A DNA stretch of 64,000 bases from Suillus spraguei (lineage: Eukaryota > Basidiomycota > Agaricomycetes > Boletales > Suillaceae), in contig JABCPU010000069.1 in assembly GCA_016800925.1 (NCBI GenBank), positions 1-64,000 of the forward strand, read 5' to 3'. Of this stretch, positions 35,805 through 49,179 are shown piece after piece. Numbering within the stretch: position 1 is the stretch's first letter; each line of letters begins with the position of its first letter. Position numbers and translations under genes: made by a program. The notes below the pieces were generated by a model, which saw only the letters and a list, made by a program, of their open reading frames with translations, did not search any database and was not told the DNA's origin.

Positions 35805-37981
35805 TCTGGTGAAAAACGTTTAAATAATGAATCCCACTGATTCTGTAAGTGTCTACTTCCTGTGATATTAAGTTTTACTTACTGCTTCGCATTCTTCTCC
35901 AGGAAATACCATGTTCATATAATTATAATACCAGCATCGCCTGTCCTATTTGACTGTCTTGTATCAGATTTCTTTTGATCTAATCCACTCATGCATCTCT
36001 GAGTCCGACTGTAAATGTCGTTTGTTGCACAGCATCATGGTCGCGTGGATTATGCCATCACCAACGCCTCATTGATTGTTGTCGCCGCTTCAACGCAATC
36101 ACATCAAGAAAGCGATGCAAGAATAGATAAGTCTTACTAGAAGTCTTACGTGCTAATTGCAAATGCACGCCTTTTCAATTGTTGCTCAATATTCATGATA
36201 CCGGTCGGTTGTCGTCTTGTTCAAAATGGGAATCGCGCATTATCCCAGTATTATCCCCCACCAACCACGGATGCCTTATCTTCGGACCGATATTTGTTCA
36301 TCTACCCCACATTATTCAGATACGAAGGATCGTGACCGGTTTCTCGTAAGTTTGATTGATCGAGCTTTCACCCATACGTACGCGTGCCCTATGCAAGGTC
36401 ACGACTAGTAGACACCATGTTTCTCTCGTCTGGGAACTGCCTCTCAATGGTGCCATTTTCGGGTGCAAGTGTTCTCTATTCCGATTTGGCAACGGAGTTG
36501 TATCTGCCAGTGCGCTCCGCGCGGCGTCTGTCTTTATTATGCTTCTGTTTGGCCAACTTGAACGCACGCATTCCGATATTACCTTGGGACTGTAACTGCA
36601 ATCAAACCGGAGTCAGCAACCAAAATTACGCACACTTGGCATACTAGCATTCGTTTGGCGGCCAAATATGGGGGAAGCTTATCGTCCTCGCGACAAAATG
36701 CAGCGCTTGTTTCATTTGCCTATACATCTGCTACATCTCCATCATCTTGACTGTTATATATGTTCAATCTGTTCAATGAGCTTGCTATATGTGGTGCCTG
36801 AGTGAAATTCATTCATCCTTTTCGCTGTCGCTGATAAAGAGTTGTAGATGCGAGTCTACATCATTGCATAGAGACAGTAAGTACCTCTACGAGGTGCCAT
36901 GGTGAATAACACCATGGTACCAGCAGATGAGCTATGTTTGACAACATCAAGAAATAAAAGCCCCTTATGACCATCATCGATTCACTTGTTCTCCGATAGT
37001 CTCCGATCCATCATGTTTTTAATGACCAAGATCGTACAATATCCTCGCGCCGGACCAAGATTGTACCAGTGATCCTGGCGCATCATGTCCTATCAGGGCA
37101 TATCATGATTTCATTTTCCGAGGCAATGAGGCTTCCGATAACGTTTCTTCCTTGCTACTAGTCAGCATCTGGGAGCTTTAGCATCCTGTGGGCCCCAGAT
37201 CGCAGTCGGGGATAACGATTTGAGCATATGCTGTGTTCGGAGCCTACGGCTGAATTTAGCGCTGGCAAGACTTTTCGGCTACCCTTTGCGAGCGATCGTC
37301 GTCTCTTAATATGGGAGGTTCTACCAAGAGGCTCAGTCATGTCGAGGCGCTGACGTGCCAGGTGGGGTGAGGGATGATCTTACGCTCTGTATTCATCAAC
37401 TTATGCATGTTACTGTGTTCTAGCGAATAGTAAATGAGAATGTAGCCTGACCGCGTGAGTCTCGTGCTGGATGGTAATTCACGCAGTGACACTATTTCTA
37501 ATAGAGTTCAACCCGCCGTCTGTATTTGAAACTTTGTAACATGTCAGCAATGGTGTATTCTTGACCTGCGAATGAGGGTGCTTCTACTTCAGACATTCGC
37601 TTGTATCCGCGCGCCCCTGTCTCTTCCGCACCCCATTACAAGTTCACCTCTAGCCGGATATGCACACGTGTGTGATCAGATGTACAGCATGAGTAACATA
37701 ACGTGTTTTGGATGAATACAAGATCCACCCCGCGGTATAGTGCAATAGTCACCAGGGACAAGAAGGCTCGGCACTAGTGATAACACGGCATATCGTTGTG
37801 ACGTCGACTGACAATGAAAACGGGTCTGATCATTGCTTGTCACAACTAAAATGACTGTTTCAATACTTTCAGCGATATATGATGCAACTCACCTAGTACA
37901 TGCTTTGCCCCTGGTGACGGAGACCGTGCACTTTCTGCAACCAGGAACACACGAATTGGGAATGTAGCGGAGGGAACGACA
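35805..37981. other. 2.2-kb stretch without supported gene
   Basis: Frames near 36150-36650 overlap on both strands in several phases and show no conserved motif. No repeat or transposon end was recognised. Confidence 0.55.
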
Positions 37982-38713
37982 TCATGTTCCATCTATTAGG
38001 TCTACCTGTAGTAGTGCCTCCCAAAAATCGCAGTTGGATATTAGAACAATCACGTAGAGTAAAGTGTGTTGTGCCAGAATCAAATATACCAAAAAAGGGG
38101 TGGAACGTAACCATAAATAAGCACAAGTTCGGAACCAGCCAAAGAAAATGCAAAGAGTAGTATCGTAAATATGGGTGTCATTCATGTTTGACCCGCCACA
38201 TCCCTCATCGAAGGCAATGTGACCATGCGTGTCCCTCCTATACCCGGGAGATGTAACTTCACCTGCGACGTTGAGTAGTGGCACGACACAGACCTTAGAC
38301 CAGGTTAGGCCCGTCTGTGGGTACCAAATGACCAAGAGCGGTAATGTGATAGAATCACGGCGTCAAGGTTTGTTTTATATGGCAGTGTTCGTGAAACCAC
38401 GAACTGATTACCGGCGAGCGATGTAGCGCCAGTAAAGATTGTTCGGTGGCTGAAAAAGATGAGATTACCACAAAGAGATGAAAATGCAAGACTAGTAGCG
38501 AACCTGGGTAAACTGGGTCGAGTCATCTAGAGGGGACATATGAAGATTGATAGCCACAAAGGAAAGTGGCGACTTACGAGCTCTAATGCATTCCCAGATA
38601 TCTACGCCGCGACCTTTAGGATCCCATATTCCGCACTGAGAATACAGGTTCCAGTGTACATTAATCTCCCATATCCTTGTCGCATTTCCGATATACGGCG
38701 TTGCACCAGGCAT
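37982..38713 (-). CDS. Hypothetical multi-exon protein
   Basis: The ATG at 38713 begins an exon reading ATRIWEINVHWNLYSQCGIW and GVDIWECIRA. A 51-nt intron (38527-38577), a 23-nt microexon (38504-38526) and a 54-nt intron (38450-38503) lead to PPNNLYWRYIARR. A GTAATC donor and CCCACAG acceptor can join this to TGLTWSKVCVVPLLNVAGEV, then GYRRDTHGHIAFDEGCGGS and a possible hydrophobic tail to 37982. A TATA-like GCTATATAAA (complement of 38861-38870) and a CT-rich leader support a real promoter. No family is recognised. The 3' end is uncertain. Confidence 0.45.
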
Positions 38714-38860
38714 ACTGTTAGGATGAGACGAGTGAATGATGGCTAGAGGGGGATGGTGGATAATGGGATAAAGTGAACGGCTCTATTGAGAGGAGACTCG
38801 TTGAGTTTCTTGAACTGTAGGGATCAGATCGTCAAATGATTAAGGAGAGTAAGGACAGCA

Positions 38861-38870
38861 TTTATATAGC
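38861..38870 (-). promoter_or_regulatory. TATA-like box
   Basis: GCTATATAAA on the minus strand lies about 150 bp upstream of the ATG at 38713 and is followed by a CT-rich leader. Confidence 0.5.
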
Positions 38871-41800
38871 TGAGGGGAAGAAAGGCAATATTATTGTGAC
38901 GACCAAAGTGGTGACATCAACACACATATAAAGGAAATTACGTGAGTGTGACAGCATTGGTTAATAAAGACATTATGTACGAAATTCTAGACTTTCTATA
39001 TTTGCACATAATCTTACAAGTATGTGTTCCTAAAATAGCATATGTGGCCCACGATACTGGTATCCGACGTCACTCAGGCGTTCCACTACGGTGGAGGAAG
39101 AATCGTCCCTTCGGAAAGAAAATACACCAAAAAAGTGACCATCAATGCCAACTAAACGCATTCGACTATAACGTATTTCTAGAAAAACTGCGATGGCGCT
39201 GGGATTTCAAAGCTCGGATTTGAAGGTGACGACATGGCTGCCGAGACATAATATATCCACGGACTCTTCTACTCCCAGTCACAACATCAATCTCACCTAC
39301 TTCGGCACATGACGCATCTATTATACTCGCAGAACATAAGTATCGTAAGAGCTGCCCTTTGTTCATGATATTTCTCCTCTTAATCCTTTGCGGAGATAAG
39401 GTAAATGAACTTCAGCGCAACTGATGGGGCCATCGCTCGGTGATACTCCACGAATTGCCGGCGGTTTTGCATGTACGGAATCAAAGCATGGACAATCGTG
39501 AAGAAAGAGCGAAGCAGAACTCAGTTGATAACAAACAGCCGGCACCCTCATTGGACAAGCCGTGAAGTCATGTGAGTCGCGAGAACCAATGACTTGCCTT
39601 CCAGAACCCTTTGTGAGAAAAGTGACGAAAGCTCTGAAGGAAAATGGCACATGCTAGTGTATCGTGACAAATCCCGACAATGCCACTAATCCGGGGAGCA
39701 TTCCGATAATATGTTCTTAACCAGTTAGAATTGGGAAACTGGGAACAAACCAACGTATATTTTATAAGCAGAAGCTCGTTTCGCAACCGAGCAGGTAGAC
39801 ATACGTAGCTGCTAATTCACCAGGTTGTTGAGAATAGCTTTGGCGACACCTCAGCAAATCGGGGTGAAAGCAGATCACTGGATGCCCACGATCCCTCTTC
39901 GCTCGCATGGCGCACCTATAATCAGGTGACAATTAGATAAGCTGTCAGCGGACATGAAACACATAAGCACATTAATAAGACGCTATCTTCCCTGACCCAC
40001 AGCAACCTGTGAACCTTGCCTGAAGGTTGTGGACTGATTGTGTCTTTGCGGTAAGTGGGGTAGGGGCACCGTATCGGGTGTACCGCATACGTGTGTACCG
40101 TAGCAACCAGGAACCTTGTTTTGTTATCACAACCAGATTCGGACCCACCGAATGTGAATCCATGATCAACGGAATGTCAAGATGAGGGTGGGAGCCTAAA
40201 CGCCCAGTCCAACAACATACCTTGTGACAGGCTTGGGTTATAAGCGTGGGGTAAGAAGATCTGATGCCCAGAAGAGCGCCGATATCAGTACCCCTGTTCC
40301 TGAGCGATTCCACTCCAGGAGGGAGGTCCTTTGGGAAAGGCTCGTGGCCGGGTGTCCGATTGGCTGGAAATCGACAAGAAGTGCTTGCTTGCGATTCATT
40401 GCCCACTGCGGCAATCTAACACTGTAAGAAGGGTCATTCGCAGTCCACTAGGGCGGCGAGAATCTGAAATCGCTTAGGACTTGCTGTGCACCCAAAACTT
40501 TCATACGATTAAAATAGTGCAGTAGACATTGGACGAGAAAAAAATGTGAAGTCATTGACTGCATATCCCGCATAAACTGGAAGATCAAATGAGTGCAGCG
40601 AGCAAAACTACAAACTTGCCGCTTTGATGGCTTCTCGCACGGGACCATGGGTAGTATCATAAAGTAGACGATAGCGATTCTTGAGATCAGTTGAATAGCT
40701 TCAAAGTTCAAACGGCCCTTGGGAGCCTTGCATTGATCCTGTCAAACGGGTAGTTCAATCTGGTGTCTGCTAAACACCGCGCTGTAACTGAGTAGTCGCA
40801 TCGGATCGACAAGTAGCCGAGCTAGGCTATAATATTAGTGGTGTTGAGGAGACATGAAAACTCAACTTAGCTGCACTAGATCTAAGTTTAGAAGAGAAGT
40901 CACACGGCGTCAGTACTAGTGGTCACAGTCTGGTCCTTGCTACTACTTACTGCAAACGTCAACAAGGTTTACACTTCATTCCTGGGTTTGTGACCTCCAA
41001 CGCTCAATCTACACTCGGCTGTCCATATTCTGAAACAACGTCACTCACTGGGAGGCCCTGAACGTGGCATCGCACCAGTTTAATTTTGGGATGCTCAGTC
41101 GACGGATGGTGAGTGGCCAGCCGCAGAAGCTGCTTGTGATCAGCACCCTAAACTTTGTTCCTCGCGAAGGCTTTTGGCTGGGCTAGCCTTATTCTGGCTG
41201 CTGGAGGTAGTTTTCTTTATGTAAAGACGTCCCTCAAAGATCGCAGGAGGCAACGGCCTTTAGCGGAACGTAGTCCTTGACCCGGAATGATGCGGACTAC
41301 CGTTCCTCGTGAGTTTGTTCCCCGCTGCCATGCTATGTTTTGGTTATTTTTTGTTCAATTCATGACGCAGATGAAGTGTGGGAAGCTCCTTTTGTTATCT
41401 TGGAGCCATGAAGAACCTTGAAGCGATGTTATGATGCAATAGCGTAATTTTGGCAATTCGAGTGCGCTCCCGAATTTGCTGCTCCACTTATTCGCTGGCT
41501 AATTACCGACATCTTGCAGTGGTATTAAAGAAGTGCACATGCTCGCGATAACCTTATGTCCGCTAAAATTCAGATTTTGCCAATGCCTTCAAGATTTTGT
41601 TCTTGTATGCAGTATTTATTATACATCTGAATTGTGAGGATAGTATCCAGTGTCGCCAGATTTTATCACAGAATCTATTGCCCAATTTAAAGTTAGAGCC
41701 TCTACTTGGGACTCGAATCGCGGTCTGGAGTCACAAACCACAACTCGCCCCTTGAGGCTTCAATGGTTTTAACCAGATATTGTGACTCATCGACAAACAT

Positions 41801-42578
41801 CCATGTTACTAAAATAATTTCTAGGTTTCGATCCAAGTCGGAGGAGATAGAGATAATACAATTTATCGTAAGTGACGTTGCACTATTCGAGCCGCACTGA
41901 CATCATAGGATTCCGCATCGCAGGAAGTGCTAAGTATACCCACCTGTGTATCATGAATTTCATTCACTTCGAATACTAACTTGCTTCTAGGCGTCATATT
42001 TCTCGTCAATGGAAGCATGGAGGTATAGGTGTCAACAGCGGAGCCAAGTAATAACCACACTACTCTCCATATTCGTCGAGAAAGGACTCCAATTCAATAA
42101 CACATGTCAAGACGTGCTGGGGGGGGGGGGGACGACAGTGGACGAGCTTTCGAATGCACCAGGTTCCAGCATGAGCGACGAGAAGATACCCAGCACTGAA
42201 GGGCAAAGGTGGGCAAAGGTGGCGTGTGTTGGGCGTGTGAGTGAAAAACCTTGGCACCATAGAATGCCACAGTATTCAACACCGACGATGCTTCTTAAAA
42301 ATCCTTTGGTTTCTACTTGTATTCTGGGTATCGACTCAAATACGTACACGTTTTCAACCAAAAGATACTTACTTGATGCCTACTTCGCCACTTGTGTTCT
42401 TGAGGTCAACTCGGTCACGATCAAACATAGCTAAGGTTCTCCAATTTAAAATAACGGGTGCACTTGAGCAATTTTGTGAAAACTCCTTACATGTTGAATC
42501 GTGTCACATGACCACATTTTCTAGCGCGTAAGCACCTAAAAGCTTTTGCTTCAAGCCTGCTGGTCACTCTGAGCACTC
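38871..42578. other. 3.7-kb stretch without supported gene; 13-G run
   Basis: Frames of 60-144 codons occur on both strands (the longest at 39972-40406, minus) without recognisable motifs or consistent splicing. A run of 13 G residues lies at 42119-42131, about 450 bp upstream of PWP2. Confidence 0.55.
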
Positions 42579-45552
42579 ATGAAAGCAAATTACAAGGTGA
42601 GACCTTGTACCGATCAGTATCAACAGAAGTTCACCATCAGTTTAGTTCTCCAATATCTGCGGGACAGTTTATCAGCAAGGCAACATTCTTTTTACTCCCG
42701 ATGGCAACACGCTGCTGAGTCCTGTTGGGAATCGAGTATCAGTGTTTGATTTGGTGAAGTAAGTGCATCGTGTATTACCTATAAGAGATCCTGAAGGATG
42801 ATGTTGTCCCTAAGCAATAAATCCCGAACACTACCAGTTGAGAATCGTAAAAATATTGCTGCAATCGCCCTCAGTCCAGATGGCAACATTCTAGTGTCTG
42901 TCGATGAAGGTTCGTCGGGGAACTTGCAAATCTTGCGAATACTGAAGATTTCGCACAGATGGCAGAGCGTTGCTCGTAAATTTCAAAAGAGGCGTGGTCT
43001 TGCATCATTTCAACTTCCAAAAACCGGTCCAGGACATACAATTTTCATATGATGGAAAGTGAGTTTTACATTTTTTCTGTGATTGGTTGCTCTTATCTTA
43101 TGATCACCCTTCAGGTTCATCGCAGTGACCCATGGTTCCCATGTGCAAGTTTGGCGCACGCCAAATCACTTAGTCCGAGAGTTTGCACCATTTGTGCTTC
43201 ACCGCACATACACAGGGCATCATGCCGACGTATCTAGTATTCGATGGTCACCGGATTCAACGTGAGTGCATCTAGACATCATTGTTGGCAGCTGAGCTCA
43301 GTGAGATCAGCTACTTCATAACGACATCGCACGACATGACTGCCCGATTATTCACTCTCGATCCCTTGGAAGGCTTTCGACCAAAAACGTTTGCTGGCCA
43401 TAAGGACGCTGTAGTTGGAGCATATTTCTCTGCCAATGGCAAATTCGTAAGTGAAATCAGTCTTTTATCTTCCTTTGACTTACGTATTCTCAGATATACA
43501 CTGTCAGTCGTGATGGCGCTGTTTTCACATGGACAGCGAAGGACGAACAAGACGATGCTGAGGCGCCACAACTTGTTTCTGCAGCTTTTGCGCATTCAGT
43601 TCCTCGGATAAGGTGGGGTGTACATGACCGCCACTATTTTAATCTCCCACACACGAAAGTTGTTTGTACCACCTTCCACCCATCTTCCAACCTCCTGGTC
43701 GTCGGATTCTCCAGTGGAGTGTTTGGACTTTGGGAACTTCCATCGTTCACAAATATCCACACTTTGAGCATCTCGCAGGAGAAGATTTCATCTGTTGCCA
43801 TATCTCCAACTGGGGAGTGGCTTGCCTTTGGCGCACGTAGGCTTGGTCAGCTCCTTGTCTGGGAGTGGCAGTCAGAGTCCTACATCCTTAAACAACAGGG
43901 TCATTATTTTGATATGAACACACTGGCTTACGCTCCAGACGGGCAGACCATCGCTACAGGAGGTGATGATGGCAAGCTCAAGGTCTGGTCCGTACAAAAT
44001 GGCTTCTGCTTCGTAACCTTCTCAGAGCACACCGCACCCATAATGGGCATTACATTCGCGAAGCACGGCTCCGTTCTTTTCTCTGCTTCTCTTGATGGCA
44101 CCGTTCGCGCATTCGACCTAGTTCGGTACCGCAATTTCCGGACTTTCACCTCCCCTTCTCCTGTTCAGTTCTCTTCCATAGCAGTTGACCCATCGGGAGA
44201 AGTTGTTGCTGCAGGCTCAACAGACACATTCGAAGTCTTTATGTGGTCGGTCCAGACCGGGAAGCTTCTTGACATCCTTGCCGGCCATGAAGCGCCCGTG
44301 TCTGCGCTTGCCTTCTCGCCAACGGGTGCCAATCAACTGGCGAGTGGTTCCTGGGACCGCACCATTCGCATTTGGAGCATTTTTGGCAGATCACGCGCTG
44401 TGGAACCTCTTACGCTCTCCTCGGATGTTCTCTCGATTGCATTCCGACCCGATGGCGTGGAACTAGGAGCGTCAACGCTTGATGGCCAGATCACATTCTT
44501 TGATGTGCGATCAGGGAAGCAGTCAAATGTCATTGATGGCCGCAAAGATATTTCTGGAGGACGAAAAGCGGACGATCGAGTTGCAGCTGCCAATAGTTCC
44601 TCCACAAAGGCATTCACGAGCCTTACATATACTGCAGATGGGTTGTGCGTACTTGCCGGTGGAAATAGCAAGTATGTTTGTCTATATGACGTACGTGAAG
44701 GAGAGGGAGTGCTCGTGAAGAAGTTTCAGATTTCAGAAAACCTTTCGCTGGATGGCACCCAGGAGTTTCTAGACAGTCGCAGGGTTAACGACGCGGGTAT
44801 CAACATCGATCTCATTGATGACCGAGGCAATGCCAGTGACCTAGAAGATAGGATGGATATGTCTTTACCAGGTGCATCAAGAGGAGCGGGCGATATGTCC
44901 ATACGAAAGCACCGCCAAGAAGCGCGCACTAAATGCGTGCGCTTCTCACCAACAGGGCGTGCTTGGGCAGCCGCGAGCACCGAAGGCCTCTTGATCTACT
45001 CTCTAGATGACACTGTCATGTTTGACCCTTTCGACCTCACGATAGATCTCACTCCGCAAGCTGTCCTCAATATCCTTACAGAGGGCGAGTACCTGAAGGC
45101 GCTTGTTCTTGCATTCCGCTTGAACGAAAAGCCCCTTATACAACAAGTCTACGAGAGTATCCCCCGTAGTGACATACGCCTTGTTGCACGACAGATGCCT
45201 AATATTTATATCCCTACACTCCTTCGGTTCACCTCAGAGCATCTGGAGAAGAGCCCTCATCTTGAGTTTGACCTCATCTGGGTGCAGACTCTGATCACGA
45301 CACACGGCCGCTTCCTGAGGGATCGCAGCGGTGAATATGCACCTGTATTACGGGCAGCGCAGAAGGCGTTAGGTGACATAGAGGGGTCGATATCAAGGCT
45401 GTGCGTCTCTACATCCGTGGGCGTTTGCATCTCATTGATTGTTGTTGTCCAGGTGTGACGAAAATACATCAACGTTGCAGTACCTCATTGACCAGTCGGT
45501 GGTCAAACATGGGCTAGATGTTGACATGTCATCAAATGCTTTGGATGATTGA
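42579..45552 (+). CDS. PWP2: PWP2/UTP1, WD40 subunit of the UTP-B module of the SSU processome
   Basis: The protein acts in nucleolar 18S rRNA maturation. Eight exons (42579-42596, 42646-42758, 42815-42909, 42959-43058, 43115-43261, 43311-43446, 43494-45400, 45453-45552) with 47-56-nt introns join in frame to 871 residues, the usual family length. The start MKANYKFSNICGTVYQQGN and ILFTPDGNTLLSPVGNRVSV are characteristic. Tandem WD40 propellers follow (HDMTARLFTLDP, LAYAPDGQTIATGGDDGKLK, ITFAKHGSVLFSASLDGTVR, LAFSPTGANQLASGSWDRTI). The C-terminal Utp12-type domain (LTPQAVLNILTEGEYLKALV, RQMPNIYIPTLLRFTSEHL) ends ALGDIEGSISRLCDENTSTL and SNALDD. No frame break is present. Confidence 0.95.
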
Positions 45553-45686
45553 CTATCCTGTGAGTTATGACTTCCAAATATTGGACCTGTCATCTCACTG
45601 ACAGTGATACCCGACAATAGGTGTCGTATAGAAGTATGATATATTAATAAAAGTAGGTTAGACAGGTGCAAATTAATAGACTTTCA

Positions 45687-46082
45687 TCATCGTACGAGGG
45701 ACTCGCGAAACATTCCTAATTCCCATAACATCTTTACTGCTTCTTGGCAGACATTTCTAAGCGATGCTAAGAACACAATTTCCCGAAGGCAACCATAACA
45801 CTTACTGTCGGCACTGTGCCTCTGTTCCACACCCCGATAGCCCCAATAATACGCAAGCCCCGTCCCAGCAAGGAGAGCTGCGGTCATGATGAACTGTGAT
45901 CCAGATAATGAGCGGTCGCAGTCAGTACTGATCCATTCAGCGCACAAATCTGTTCCGTGGCGGCTGGTTATGCCAGTATCGCTGGACATATCTCCCTGCT
46001 GGCAGAAATTAAGAGTCGGATGCATTTTGGAATTGTTTCTTCGCTGAGATGGTTGTTGTTGAAAGAGACCTCGTGTCTTCAT
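45687..46082 (-). CDS. Hypothetical small membrane protein
   Basis: An open frame of 131 codons starts MKTRGLFQQQPSQRRNNSKM and carries one hydrophobic helix (FIMTAALLAGTGLAYYWGY) near residue 70. No homologous family is recognised and no promoter element is evident. It may be a small single-pass protein or chance. Its position between two convergent genes gives no functional clue. Confidence 0.3.
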   Translation of the reverse strand: MKTRGLFQQQPSQRRNNSKMHPTLNFCQQGDMSSDTGITSRHGTDLCAEWISTDCDRSLSGSQFIMTAALLAGTGLAYYWGYRGVEQRHSADSKCYGCLREIVFLASLRNVCQEAVKMLWELGMFRESLVR

Positions 46083-46744
46083 AGGAGAGGATGACTTGGT
46101 TATGATGTCACATAGTTGGTGATATTTACGTCTCTAAATCGTTTTGTGTTACCAGCATGAGTATCCATATATGCTCAGTGAGAATTCTACTCTCATAGCA
46201 CGGCGAGCGGTCAACGATACTTCCGGGCCTTGCAGGAATAATGTTAAATGTCGCTGTTTTCACGATTACTTGGTACGTTTTGTGCCACTCGTATTTGAGA
46301 CCTTCTATTAAATTAACTCCTCTTTAGTTTCGTGTCATAGCTATCGACGTATGCAAGAGCTCTTGCTCTTGTCTATACCCTCCTATTTCTTCCGTCGAGT
46401 AGGTTCTTCTACTGGTTGGGATCAGTCGATACCCCTGACGGCGCTTAATTTGCGGCTAATGGGGGCAGAGAACTGCAGAAACCTACGCCGAAAAGCCAGG
46501 GGCATCGATCTTGATAGGGATTCGGGTGGGCCAATTAGGGCTGCGCCATGGATTACAGTCGACGGTAATACCGGTGTCCCTTAGATCTGTGAATTTGATG
46601 CAGTCGCCATTAATTTATGGAAAGTCATAGAAAGCCATATGTGATTGAAATATGGGCGGTCTCCGAGCTGCAGCAAGGAAGACACTAGAAAGCACGAGCA
46701 CAAACTGTTTAGCTTCAAAAAGTCTACTTCCGAAGACTATTCAT
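46083..46744. other. Intergenic region without supported gene
   Basis: This stretch between the small membrane ORF and the 3' end of the permease gene contains only one short plus-strand frame without recognisable motifs. Confidence 0.55.
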
Positions 46745-49179
46745 CTATACGGTAAATGATTCCTTCTTTGTGCGATCGCCCTTTGAGTTAGTATCTTCGT
46801 CGCAGCTTGTCATCCTTTTTTCTTCATATCCAGATACATCTATTTCCTCAAATACATCAGCAGCTCCAAGAACCGGAAACATCCTGCTCAATATATAGTA
46901 CACGATACTTGAAGTACCAAATCCTGTGAAGAAGGATAGGTCAAATATGCGAGTCGCAGCAGTTGGCACGGGTGTTCCAGCTGTGGAACTATGAGTACCA
47001 CGGTTTGAAAAAAATACAAACTAAAACGTACTATCTCCAACGAACCCAACTATATTGATGGCGATGCCTGCCACATATGCTGCGTACGCTCTTTAAACTC
47101 GAGTAAGCGATGAAGAGCCAATAGTACTAGTCTTCCACAGACCTGGGATTGAAACCATAATTGTACCAATACCAGCTTCCTCTGCTGGTGACGTAGAGAT
47201 CAGCGACGTTATAATGGCCCTTGCGCACAAACCAGTATTCGGTGGCCTAGGGGCACATTAAGTCAGAAATAAAATCAGAACCAGATCCAAATCCACTTAC
47301 CATAACTCCGGCGATGGCGCTCAGGAACACGGAGTACGCAGACATATAGGAGGTAAAACGGCTGCTGCTTGATACTAGGTTCCAGGGACACATGACAAGT
47401 CCGACAATGGCTGATATATACCCGCCACGTCTGATATTCTATAATGAAAATAAGTACTTCCTGAGAGAAATGCGTGAAGTGAAGGATTTACGATGAAACG
47501 CGGAAATAACGCCGTCAGATCACACCCCGCACTGACCGAGTTAGCAGAGATGTTCGTTCTGGAAATGGGGAGGGTACAAAACATGAGTCACAGCAGCAAC
47601 TTGTGCGTCCATTACATACCCTATCTGAGAGTAATCAGGATTAGGATTAGGTCCTTAAGAAAGTTAGTATGGTGCCTACCTGAGCTATGATGAAAGAGAA
47701 GGCGATGAACCAGACCTATGATGACCTTCTCATTAGTGCGAAACACCTTGCAATTTTTAAACTCACGCCGAACCGAGTGGCAGGGGATGGGTTATCATCT
47801 AAGAACTTTCCTAGCAGATCCACAGGTGACCAAATTGCTTCCCCGTAGATTGTTTGCGACGAGGAGCTGACGATCACACCAAGGAGGCAGATTAAACCGT
47901 AAGAGAAGGGAATAGACCAGAACTGGGACACGATCGGTGCAGATGGAGTCTTCGCCCGTGACCCAAAATCTGGCGCGTTTCTGAAAATGGTGAGAATAAG
48001 ATATAATGCATGAGGGCATGGTAGGCATACGTCGTCAGTGTTATGAGGTTACTGATACATACGGAAGCACCATTGATCATAGCCCAGGCTAGTTCGGAGC
48101 CATGGATAATTGCTGGCTGTTTGACAATAGGTCCAACACCTTTTGCCTTGACAATGCACCAAATCATAAAGATGGGACAGGCAATGAGCGTAACGATTGT
48201 CTTGAAGGTGAAGAAGTGACGACTGTTGCGAGCTTGTCAATAATCCCTTCCGAACGAACTTCTCTAAACGTACATTTTGTGCACGGGAGGCCATATAAAG
48301 GGCAAAGATATTACCCAAAAAATGAAGAAGCATACAAAATCCCTGGTGTTAGTGCCAGAGGACAACGGCATGGAATTTGCTTCGTCATGTTAGATATCAG
48401 ATCACGAAGAACCAACTCATCATTGAACTCACGAATATCATTAACACTTGGCCAGATTGCGCGCAGCATCACCAAGACGCATGAACCGCCAATACTTGAT
48501 TGCACTCCGTACCAGATACTACAACGAAGTGAATACAGCTCGGCGTGAAGGACATCTAACCTACCATGCCATTGTTGCTCTGTTGAATACACACCACAAA
48601 CTTCCAAATATTCCGAAACTGGCACGGTTGACAACAGGGAAGGTTACATGGAACACAGCACCTGGTCGACCCATCAGGACGACAAACGGCGTCATCACAC
48701 CATAACCAATCCAGACGGCCAGCCAGGCTTGCCACCACGACATGCCAAGGACCATACTAGAGGTTATCATCCAACTGTCAGAGAACCTGGATAAGACCAT
48801 ACTATAAGCTGAAAATTTGCAACTAACGTTGAAACATTGATCTACGAGCAAAGCTTCCATAAGCGTTATATGTTATTGTGATAATTCACTACTCACCGAC
48901 GTGCTCCCCCAGCTGGCCGACAAGAGTGTTAAAATGAACAGTCAATCTAACAGATCGCAGTCCTCACAAAGTAACATAACTGAATGCAGTCCATGTTCTT
49001 TCCTCTATGGGAACGGGTAGCAGATCATCACTCTGAGAAGCCATACAGTAAGCCTAGATTGTTAGACATGGTAATCGGAACTTGAAACCCACCGAAACAA
49101 AATGCAAACTGGAGGGAACATCCTCTTCATGAGTATAAGGAACCTCGAGCGCCTTGACAACTTTTCTTCCAAAGTCCAT
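46745..49179 (-). CDS. NCS1-family nucleobase/allantoin-type permease
   Basis: This is a plasma-membrane symporter of the nucleobase-cation-symport-1 family (Fur4/Dal4/Fui1 type: uracil, uridine or allantoin). The start at 49179 reads [20 protein letters not shown], followed by the family head [13 protein letters not shown]. Membrane blocks come in order: [202 protein letters not shown] and [14 protein letters not shown]. The tail is charged ([20 protein letters not shown]). About ten short introns are present and all joins examined keep frame. Substrate choice cannot be read from sequence. Confidence 0.85.

Noticed and set aside
43928..44671. Long antisense frames over PWP2
   Set aside because: They mirror the codon pattern of the well-supported plus-strand WD40 exons and contain no motif of their own.
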